The notes under the pieces are model-generated. The model saw only the letters and a list, made by a program, of their open reading frames with translations. It did no database searches and had not been told where the DNA came from. A program made the translations under genes and the position numbers. A stretch of DNA of 8,296 nucleotides from Planctomycetota bacterium (lineage in GTDB: Bacteria > Planctomycetota > Phycisphaerae > Sedimentisphaerales > SM23-30): assembly GCA_029573975.1 (NCBI GenBank), contig JAKQBU010000451.1:1-8296 (forward strand), written 5' to 3'. Every line of letters starts with the position of its first letter. Within the stretch, counting starts at the first letter, position 1. Below, piece by piece: positions 1 to 5,746 of the stretch.

Positions 1-123
1 TGCGGGGGCAGGACAAAATTTCTTGGTATAACTTTGTGTTTCGCGGGCACAACGGTCCTCAAGGCTTTCCTGACAAGATGCAAATGCCATGCAGACAAGT
101 AATACGGATAATAATCTATTCAT
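1..123 (-). CDS. N-terminus of a Bacteroidales-like lipoprotein (alternative start within the preceding frame)
   Basis: ATG 123 opens a classic type II signal sequence: short basic start (MNR), hydrophobic core LLSVLLVCMAF, and a lipobox-like FASC whose Cys is residue 17. The mature start continues with QESLEDRC and a Cys-Pro pair (KKFCP). From memory this charged 'ED.C.RE...YT.K.CP' pattern is typical of small lipoproteins of Bacteroides and Prevotella; I could not search it. Translated alone, it would be exported and lipid-anchored. There is only a weak purine-rich stretch before this ATG, and the upstream immunity-like frame runs straight into it with no stop. It may therefore be an independent gene whose upstream DNA has been replaced, or the tail of a fusion. 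The rest lies outside the window. Confidence 0.45.
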   Translation of the reverse strand, partial: MNRLLSVLLVCMAFASCQESLEDRCARETQSYTKKFCPAPA

Positions 124-537
124 TTCTTTCTTTTCAACATAATATGGAGTAGGTACAGCATCATCGTCCGGCCTGCCGCATTTTTTACATAATATGTTTG
201 AGTATTGATTTAAAGCCTGACCCTCCTTATCAACGTCTATTCTTTCGCCATCTATAAGTAATGGAACATAACGAACGATATTAATTTCTTCGGATGCATA
301 GACGGGTGATGTGCCGATATTAAAAACATATCCGTAATATTTTGCGATTTGAATTAGAGTATTCGCCAACATAGGATTGGCGTCATGAAAAACAAGATCG
401 CCATTCAAATACTCTCCTTTTTCAGAGCCAATGGATTCAAGTAATTGCTCTAAAAAACATCGTCGCTGTTCTTCGAATGTTTCTAACTGCCAATTCTTCT
501 CATCATATCCAATACCAAATCTTAATCTATACTTCAT
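1..537 (-). CDS. Putative immunity protein for the Rhs toxin, in frame with a lipoprotein; 3' end outside window
   Basis: An open frame starts at ATG 537 and stays open for 179 codons to the window edge. It follows the Rhs toxin stop by 22 bases, and an AAGGTG ribosome-binding site (543-548) sits five bases before the ATG, so the two genes are probably co-transcribed. Residues 1-138 look soluble and acidic, with a Cys-x-x-Cys-Gly motif (C117, C120, G121) followed by a Pro/Tyr-rich stretch, as in small zinc-knuckle-type immunity proteins. Position directly after an Rhs C-terminal cassette is the main argument for an immunity role; I do not recognise the family. Residues 139-155 then form a lipoprotein signal (see the entry at 1-123), which is unexpected inside a cytosolic protein. 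Either this is a real fusion, or the immunity gene lost its own C-terminus and stop at a recombination or assembly junction near 123. Base composition is AT-richer than the Rhs core and lptFG. Confidence 0.55.
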   Translation of the reverse strand, partial: MKYRLRFGIGYDEKNWQLETFEEQRRCFLEQLLESIGSEKGEYLNGDLVFHDANPMLANTLIQIAKYYGYVFNIGTSPVYASEEINIVRYVPLLIDGERIDVDKEGQALNQYSNILCKKCGRPDDDAVPTPYYVEKKEMNRLLSVLLVCMAFASCQESLEDRCARETQSYTKKFCPAPA

Positions 538-559
538 TTGCACACCTTATCATACACCG

Positions 560-1906
560 TCATCTTAGCCCAGCGGCCCCTCCAATAGATTTAACTGCTT
601 TTTGGTAACATTTATAAATACCTTTATACTGTCCTGGCCAGTCTGTTTCAAGCCATTTATAACTTTCTCCAAGTTCATCTAGCCATTCCTGTCTTCCCAT
701 ATCATCTAGGATATCAAGTATTTTTCTTCCACTGGTGGGATGTATACGAGAAAATCTTTCATTTTGTAATATCTTATAATGCAGTCCCTCCGGAGCACCA
801 ACGTGATAAATTTGAGGCAATTCAAACAGTCGCTGGCGTTTGAATGGCTTTACGGCACATTTGAATACCGTATGATGCTGCCTTGCTTGGTCACCCAGCG
901 AAATAGCTAGGGAACCAGCCTTGGCTATTTTTACCGAACCGCTCGCGGCAAATGCCAGTCCTCTTGTCACCGCGGCAAACGCCAGACTATAGGCATACTG
1001 CTGTACAATTCCATTTATTATTTGCGTGGTTGCACCAATTGCATCGTAGATCATCTCTTTTGATGCCAAAAAGGCTTCGTGCTGAATTTCTTGTGCCTCT
1101 TCAAAGCTAATAATACCTTTATTTGCTAGATCTCTCACACACGTAGCAAATTCAGACATTTCAAGTAATCCTTTAGCTGATCTGTATATAGTCAAGATTG
1201 GAGGTAGAAAGATCGCGGCCAGAGTTACAATTGTAGTCAGAGTAGTAAGAATTTCTAATGTGGCAAACTGTCCTGTCGGATCAATCGCATTTATCGGATT
1301 GGCGTGGCAATAGAGGTATTTGTGGAGCGATTGAGGATCGCTGGAGTTACCTGCAAAGGGATCCATGCGGTTGAATCTGCCGTTGGAGGGGTTGTAGTAG
1401 CGGGCGCGGAGGTAGTATTGCTGGAGGTTGGCGTCGTACTGTTCGCCGGTGTAGAGAAGGTTGGTGGCGGCTGGGGCTGCTGCGGTCGGATTGCCGCCGA
1501 GCATCATGCCGTAGGCGTCGTAGGAGTAGGAACCATTAGGCAAAATTACTTTGTTGATATCAATCACCTGCCGGGTAGAGCCCTGGCCGTCGTAAAGCAG
1601 GTACTCCGGTGTACCACTTCCCAGCGGATCATCCGTCTGGGCCAGCATGTCATCCCCGATGGTGTAGCTACGAATCGAGGTGGGCGTGTCTGTTGCCGGG
1701 TCGGGATTGGCCTTATTATAGGTCAACTCCGCAATGACCTGGGCGTAGCCGGTCGGGTTCTGCGCATCGATCAGGTACAGGGTCGTCTGCTTTCCGGTCG
1801 CGTAGGTCTGCTCATCCTGCGTGTCCAGATAATTCTGCGCCACGGTAAATGAATAGGCACTGACGCGGATCCCGGAATCATTGTAAGCATAATCCACCAT
1901 ATCCAC
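560..1906 (-). CDS. Orphan Rhs tip: Rhs-associated core plus C-terminal toxin region
   Basis: This is the last part of an Rhs/YD-repeat polymorphic toxin. Residues about 103-135 carry YD-type repeats (LLYDGQGSTRQV, YSYDAYG). Residues 152-212 are the Rhs-associated core (YTGEQYD, YYLRARYYNPSNGRFNRMDP, HKYLYCHANPINAIDPTG). In this family the core closes the shell and is cleaved to release the variable C-terminal toxin. After DPTG (209-212) comes a hydrophobic segment (about 218-241), an Ala/Gly-rich linker (about 285-335), then a 110-residue soluble domain (340-448) with H344-H345, LH at 375-376, and a Trp/Tyr-rich end. I cannot name its activity; an HNH-like nuclease is only a guess. The GTG start at 1906 has no convincing ribosome-binding site. 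The frame is open only 20 further codons upstream to a TAG at 1970-1972, so the long shell is missing: a truncated or displaced tip, possibly a silent cassette. The candidate immunity gene follows directly. Confidence 0.8.
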   Translation of the reverse strand: MDMVDYAYNDSGIRVSAYSFTVAQNYLDTQDEQTYATGKQTTLYLIDAQNPTGYAQVIAELTYNKANPDPATDTPTSIRSYTIGDDMLAQTDDPLGSGTPEYLLYDGQGSTRQVIDINKVILPNGSYSYDAYGMMLGGNPTAAAPAATNLLYTGEQYDANLQQYYLRARYYNPSNGRFNRMDPFAGNSSDPQSLHKYLYCHANPINAIDPTGQFATLEILTTLTTIVTLAAIFLPPILTIYRSAKGLLEMSEFATCVRDLANKGIISFEEAQEIQHEAFLASKEMIYDAIGATTQIINGIVQQYAYSLAFAAVTRGLAFAASGSVKIAKAGSLAISLGDQARQHHTVFKCAVKPFKRQRLFELPQIYHVGAPEGLHYKILQNERFSRIHPTSGRKILDILDDMGRQEWLDELGESYKWLETDWPGQYKGIYKCYQKAVKSIGGAAGLR

Positions 1907-1968
1907 CGGGTTGGTTCCGCTGGAGGAATCCGGATCGGTAAACCACCGGCTGGGATATCTGTCCTCAA

Positions 1969-1984
1969 CCTATATACGTATAGG
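1969..1984. repeat. Small inverted repeat at the Rhs truncation point
   Basis: Arms CCTATA and TATAGG flank a TACG centre. The in-frame TAG that closes the Rhs frame upstream lies in its left arm (1970-1972), and recognisable Rhs-like sequence stops just inside it. It could mark a recombination end or be chance in a short AT-rich patch. Confidence 0.4.
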
Positions 1985-2287
1985 CCTGCGGAAGATAGCT
2001 CCTGCGGCCTCGAAGGCGGCCAAACATTCGCGCTGAAAACAGACGGTCGAGGTTGACGATTCCCAAAATAGCACATAAGACGTACTGAATCATTGGAGTT
2101 ATCAATATATTCGTCAAAACCCCGTGAGAAATGCGGGCTAGAAGCCAGCGGTATGCGGGGGAGCGTCGGCAAAGCTGTTGGGTATCGGGATGACTCAACA
2201 GGACTGGTATTAGAGGAAAGACCACCTCCCTGCCTGCGGCAGGAAGGTGCCAGCCAAAGCCTGTTCGCTGCAGGTCGTACCACTTGG
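1970..2287. other. Gene-poor junction between the Rhs tip and lptG
   Basis: I see no supported gene in these 318 bases. Minus-strand open frames of 86 and 170 codons cross it, but neither shows a recognisable domain or good start context, and one overlaps the Rhs gene out of frame. A plus-strand frame starting at 2093 only continues as antisense of lptG. The interval contains the palindrome at 1969-1984, several short GC-rich stem-forming stretches around 2118-2165, and the strong hairpin at 2223-2249. It may be the remnant of an insertion or recombination that removed the 5' part of the Rhs gene. Confidence 0.5.
2223..2249 (-). terminator. GC-rich hairpin, possible terminator of lptFG
   Basis: Arms CACCT..CCTGCC and GGCAGG..AGGTG pair over 11 base pairs with one C/A mismatch and a three-base loop (2235-2237). 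It lies about 40 bases past the lptG stop. On the minus strand it is followed by GGTCTTTCC, a poor T-tract, so termination is plausible but not certain; it could also be a REP-like element. Confidence 0.4.
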
Positions 2288-3484
2288 CTAGGTTTTGAGG
2301 GTGTCGAGGGCGATGACGGAGAGGGGCAGGAAGACGATGATGGGGATCCAGGCGGCCAGCAGGGGATTGATCAGGCCGCCGCCCAGCAGTTTGCAGGTGA
2401 AGGTGGTTACAAAGCAGCCGCCGGCGCCGAGAATGGCCAAGAAGATGGCGGTTTTGGTATTGCGCCGTTCACGGGAGACGAGCATGGGCAGGCCCAGCAG
2501 CAGCATGACCATATTGATAATCGGATCGGTGAAGCGGAAATGGCGTTCGCTGACGGCCTCGGCCCGTTCGGCCGGTTTGAGGCCGCGGCGCAGGAGATGG
2601 GTGATTTCGAAGTAACTCATATAGCTTTTGTAATTGGAATTCCGCTGGAGCCAGAGGTAATCGGCGGTGATGCCGGACTGGTAATAGCGGACCGGCAGGA
2701 CCTCCGCCTCCAGCTCCGAATGGTCCTGGCTCTTTTGGAAGCTGAAATATTTGCCGTTCTGCAAAACCCACAGTTGTTTCAGCGGGTCCCAGTCCGCCTG
2801 ATCGGCGGTGATCCGGCCGACGGCTTTGCCCTCCAGCCGCAGCAGGACCAGAAAGCCGGTTATCTTCCTGGCGGAAGGCTCGTATCGGGCGGCGGACAGC
2901 AGGGCTTCCTGGCGGATATCGGCGGGGATTTTCCGGTTCAGATCGGAGGCGGTCTGGTCTCCCAGCTTCTGAATCGAATCCGGCAGCAGCCAGACGGACA
3001 CCTCGCGCGACTGTTCCATTTCGTCATGCTTGAGTACCAGCCGGTCGGCCAGGCGCGGCAGAATCAGTTCCTGATCGGCCACCATGACCAGATTCAGCAG
3101 GAAGCCCAGAAAGACAATCGGGGCGATGACCCGCTTGAGGCTGACGCCGGAGGCCAGCACGGCGGTCAGCTCGTTTTGGCGCATCATGCGGGCCAGGGAA
3201 AAGGCGGCCGCCAGAATAATATTGGTGCCGGCGAAATCGCGGAAATATTCGAAGACGCGGGGGCTGTAGTAGTGGAAAATATCGGCTAGGACGACCAGAA
3301 TCCCCTGCTCCTTGCTTTCCGCAAATTCGTCCAGATTGACAAACAGGTCCAGAATGACCCGCAGGGACAGCACCACCAGAATCGCAATCCCATAGCTCTG
3401 CAGGAACTCGCGGGCGACGTAGCGGTCGAGTATCTTCGGCAGGACCGTCAGATCGAATCTATAATGTTCCGGTTCGGATTTCAT
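2288..3484 (-). CDS. lptG: LptG-like permease of the LPS export ABC transporter (YjgP/YjgQ family)
   Basis: With LptF and the LptB ATPase (not in this window), LptG forms the inner-membrane LptB2FG complex that extracts lipopolysaccharide and passes it to LptC/LptA for transport to the outer membrane. The 398 residues show the family layout. TM1 (about 27-50) follows the LDRYVAREFL start. Two further hydrophobic segments span about 62-136, including the conserved motif MMRQNELTAVLASGVSLKRV (100-119). A periplasmic beta-rich domain covers about 140-285. The signature LLRRGL..AERAEAVSERHFRFTDPIINMVMLLLGLPM (297-334) leads into three C-terminal TMs. Length is a little above the usual ~360 residues, partly because of an N-terminal extension of about 17 residues. 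ATG 3484 lies one base after the lptF stop (TAACATG), so translation is probably coupled; GGAGG occurs about 16 bases upstream, too far to be an ordinary Shine-Dalgarno. Confidence 0.88.
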   Translation of the reverse strand: MKSEPEHYRFDLTVLPKILDRYVAREFLQSYGIAILVVLSLRVILDLFVNLDEFAESKEQGILVVLADIFHYYSPRVFEYFRDFAGTNIILAAAFSLARMMRQNELTAVLASGVSLKRVIAPIVFLGFLLNLVMVADQELILPRLADRLVLKHDEMEQSREVSVWLLPDSIQKLGDQTASDLNRKIPADIRQEALLSAARYEPSARKITGFLVLLRLEGKAVGRITADQADWDPLKQLWVLQNGKYFSFQKSQDHSELEAEVLPVRYYQSGITADYLWLQRNSNYKSYMSYFEITHLLRRGLKPAERAEAVSERHFRFTDPIINMVMLLLGLPMLVSRERRNTKTAIFLAILGAGGCFVTTFTCKLLGGGLINPLLAAWIPIIVFLPLSVIALDTLKT

Positions 3485-3485
3485 G

Positions 3486-5138
3486 TTATTGTTTCAGGAG
3501 CCTCCGGTAAATAAATGCGTTTACCACCATCACCGCCAGAATCCCGGACCAGAGGAACAGGATGCCGGAATTGGTGTTGACGTCATTTTGTTCGGCAATA
3601 TGCTGGCCGGTCACGATGGTAATCAGGCAGAGGGCGGCGGGTATGAAGCTGACGCCGAAGGCAGTGAGCAGGTGGCCGCTGCGAAAGACGATGCCCAGGG
3701 CCACGCCCAGCAGGACCAGGGCCACGCAACTGACGCCGAAGGCCAGGCGGCAGTGTTTTTCGGCCCGGATTTCCGCCTGCAATTCCCGGCAGTCCCGGCG
3801 GACTGCCGCCACCAGCTTTTGCAGATAGGCGGTCGGTTCCGCCTGCTGCAGGGGGATTTGGCCTTTCACATCTAAAATCTCATTCAGGGTCAGGCGGCCC
3901 GATGCATCCAGAACCTCTTCGGGCAGCGAAATATCGGGAAAGGGATAGATCTGATGGGAGATTTCATACGACTGATTCCGATAGGTGGCCCGGACCTCCT
4001 TTAAGGTCAAAATGGCGGCAGGATTCTGGAATTCGGAGGCCAGAAAGAGGCTGGCCTTCTGTGCCACGAACCGCCGTTCCGGCTGGGTGTCATTTTTCTG
4101 GTGATAATAATCCACGCGGACAGGCTCCTGGTTTTCTCCATTTAACAGCACGGTGCGGTTACGGTCGGACTGGTTTTTCTTGTCTTCTTTCTTTAAACCG
4201 TACAGAATGCAATTGTCGGCATGGATCCGCAGGCGGTGCTCCTGCTGGAGGACATCCAGAAAGCCCTTTTCCCTCAACTGCCGGTTGCACCATTCGGAAT
4301 ACTTTTCGGCCAGAAGCTGGCGGTGAATTTTATCCAACTGTTCCTGCACCGGCACAAAAAGGGTCATATCCTCCTGGATGGCTTTCAAATCGGTAAGGTT
4401 TTTGAATTTGATATCGTCCCGCCACATATTGGGAACGCTGATGGAAAAGGTAGTATCCTGCAATTCCCAGTAGCTGTTGCCGACAATGCCGATGGGGGAC
4501 TGGAGCCGCAGGAGGATTTCGTTCATGCGCGGGCCGGGCTGAAAATAAATCCAGGCGCGGCGGGCGGCGTACATCTGCTCAACTTCCCTGCTGTTTTCCT
4601 CATCCATTTTGTACAGTACCACACCGGTCAGGCAGTGATCCTCGGGATAGGCGTTGTCGGCATGGATCCGGTAGCCTTTGAAGAGCATATCCAGATTGCC
4701 CTGCTTTTCGATATTGCGATAGAGTATGGACTCGGCATCGGCGGTCAGGATGGAATCGAATTTCTGCGTATAAGAAGGGATGACATGAAACGCCAGCAGC
4801 AGGGTGGCGATCCCCACCAGCAGAGACAGGGCCAGGGCCGGATACACCAGGGTCCACAGGCTGATCCCGCTGCTTTTGCAGGCGCTGATTTCGTTATCGG
4901 CGGCCAGCCGGCCGTAATTGACGGTGGCGGCCAGGAGAGCGGCAATCGGGATGACCATCGTCAGGGTAATGGGCAGGGTGCAGAAGATGAGGGAAGGCAC
5001 CTGGATCGGATCGACGCTGAACTGCTGGAGAGGACGCAGCATCAGCCCCAGCCCCAGCACGGTGCACAAGACCAGCGAGGCCAGGCTGAAGGTCTTCAGC
5101 AGATCACGAAAAATATAACGATGGATCGTAAATACCAT
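3486..5138 (-). CDS. lptF: LptF-like permease of the LPS export ABC transporter, extended periplasmic domain
   Basis: First gene of the lptF-lptG pair. The N-terminus IHRYIFRDLLKTF leads into TM1 (about 15-36). TM2-TM3 contain PSLIFCTLPITLTMVIPIAALLA and the hallmark YGRLAADNEISACKSSGIS (75-93), which places the protein in the YjgP/YjgQ family and on the LptF side. Three C-terminal TMs lie at about 466-486, 490-511 and 525-545. At 550 residues it is about 150-190 longer than typical LptF. The excess is in the periplasmic part (about 125-460), which contains two copies of an RIHADN motif (157-162 and 304-309), each followed by a beta-rich stretch. A charged, possibly helical segment lies at 248-300. 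ATG 5138 has AAGG about six bases upstream. I saw no convincing promoter just upstream. The role is LPS extraction, so an LPS-containing outer membrane is inferred. Confidence 0.87.
   Translation of the reverse strand: MVFTIHRYIFRDLLKTFSLASLVLCTVLGLGLMLRPLQQFSVDPIQVPSLIFCTLPITLTMVIPIAALLAATVNYGRLAADNEISACKSSGISLWTLVYPALALSLLVGIATLLLAFHVIPSYTQKFDSILTADAESILYRNIEKQGNLDMLFKGYRIHADNAYPEDHCLTGVVLYKMDEENSREVEQMYAARRAWIYFQPGPRMNEILLRLQSPIGIVGNSYWELQDTTFSISVPNMWRDDIKFKNLTDLKAIQEDMTLFVPVQEQLDKIHRQLLAEKYSEWCNRQLREKGFLDVLQQEHRLRIHADNCILYGLKKEDKKNQSDRNRTVLLNGENQEPVRVDYYHQKNDTQPERRFVAQKASLFLASEFQNPAAILTLKEVRATYRNQSYEISHQIYPFPDISLPEEVLDASGRLTLNEILDVKGQIPLQQAEPTAYLQKLVAAVRRDCRELQAEIRAEKHCRLAFGVSCVALVLLGVALGIVFRSGHLLTAFGVSFIPAALCLITIVTGQHIAEQNDVNTNSGILFLWSGILAVMVVNAFIYRRLLKQ
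4213..4670. repeat. Exact 17-bp direct repeat inside lptF
   Basis: TTGTCGGCATGGATCCG occurs at 4213-4229 and at 4654-4670, both in the same reading frame and both encoding the RIHADN motif on the minus strand. The copies are 441 bases (147 codons) apart, a whole number of codons, which fits duplication of a periplasmic module. Confidence 0.75.
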
Positions 5139-5215
5139 AACTGCCTTATTTTTGCGGATTTAAGGAATTTGTCAATGAAAATTTAGCGGCAAGTAATTTC
5201 CCGGGGCATCGGTGG

Positions 5216-5243
5216 TTGACTTAGCCGAGACTTTCTTTATGAT
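5216..5243 (+). promoter_or_regulatory. Sigma-70-type promoter for the 137-residue gene
   Basis: TTGACT (5216-5221) and TATGAT (5238-5243) are separated by 16 bases, each one mismatch from consensus. The predicted start of transcription near 5250 gives a leader of about 64 bases before the ATG at 5314. It lies in the divergent region shared with lptF. Confidence 0.6.
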
Positions 5244-5313
5244 AGAGGGGCCTTTCGGTAAGCAAAATCGTTCGTGCCAGTAGTTTATCGATTCTCCAAC
5301 ACAGGAGTCTGTC

Positions 5314-5727
5314 ATGATGGATAGAAACGAATCTCAGGACGCCCCCATTCCCTTCGAAGACAAGATCAAATTCAACACCAAGCTTCCGCCTTTGGGGGCT
5401 TCGGGTCCCCGGGAGGCGGGAATCAGTCCCACGCCTGCCAGCACGGTGGTCCCCTCCAGCCAGATCCATACCTTTGAAAGTGAATCGAAGCTGGGCCGGC
5501 CGGACACCATGCAGTTCAAAAGGCCGTTGACCACCGGCACCGGCGCCACCCGGGTGAAAACCTTTCATACCAAGCTGGCGGATGCGGCCATGAAATATCT
5601 GGAAGACCAGATCAATGAATGGCTGGACGCCAGCCCGGATATCCTGGTGAAGTTCTGCACCACTACGGTCGGCGTGGTGGAAGGCAAACGGGCGGAGCCG
5701 CATCTGATCATTACCGTCTGGTATTGA
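5314..5727 (+). CDS. Conserved-looking 137-residue soluble protein of unknown function
   Basis: I do not recognise a named family. The gene is well supported: promoter at 5216-5243, AGGAG (5303-5307) six bases before ATG 5314, and normal-looking coding composition. Residues 1-75 are Pro/Ser/Thr-rich and probably disordered (PLGASGPREAGISPTPASTVVPSS). Residues about 79-137 look folded: an amphipathic helix (VKTFHTKLADAAMKYLEDQINEWL in pieces, 80-104), then two beta strands (ILVKFCTTTVGVVEG and EPHLIITVWY). The chain ends right at the last strand. There is no signal peptide or membrane segment, so a cytoplasmic protein is expected. It is transcribed divergently from lptF and convergently with uup, so context gives no clear functional link. 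The helix-strand-strand tail resembles small planctomycete hypothetical proteins from memory. The second codon is also ATG, so the start may be one codon later. Confidence 0.75.
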   Translation: MMDRNESQDAPIPFEDKIKFNTKLPPLGASGPREAGISPTPASTVVPSSQIHTFESESKLGRPDTMQFKRPLTTGTGATRVKTFHTKLADAAMKYLEDQINEWLDASPDILVKFCTTTVGVVEGKRAEPHLIITVWY

Positions 5728-5746
5728 CGCCGGTCAGCTCTGGCGT
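5727..5746. terminator. Weak stem-loop between convergent genes
   Basis: Arms ACGCC (5727-5731) and GGCGT (5742-5746) flank a ten-base loop between the convergent stops (TGA at 5725-5727 plus; TGA at 5734-5736 minus). On the plus strand TTCTT follows. It is the only candidate terminator here, and it is weak. Confidence 0.22.

Noticed and set aside
1771..2283. Minus-strand frames of 170 and 86 codons (1771-2283; 1965-2225)
   Set aside because: The longer overlaps the Rhs gene in another frame. Both have odd composition (runs of Pro/Arg/Ser), and neither shows a good ribosome-binding site or a recognisable domain.
2093..3289. 398-codon plus-strand open frame
   Set aside because: It lies antisense to lptG, is full of low-complexity Gly/Gln/Asp runs, and shows no domain. 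It is a by-product of GC-rich codon use on the other strand.
5147..5175. Promoter for lptF using a perfect TTGACA at 5170-5175 (minus strand)
   Set aside because: The only -10-like hexamer at proper spacing (AAAAAT) would start transcription a few bases before the lptF ATG, leaving no room for the ribosome-binding site.
4221..5186. 321-codon plus-strand open frame
   Set aside because: It is antisense to lptF, Gln/Gly/His-rich and lacks any family signature; lptF on the other strand has clear motifs.
5221..5703. 160-codon minus-strand frame
   Set aside because: It is antisense to the 137-residue gene, which has its own promoter and ribosome-binding site; it has no recognised domain.
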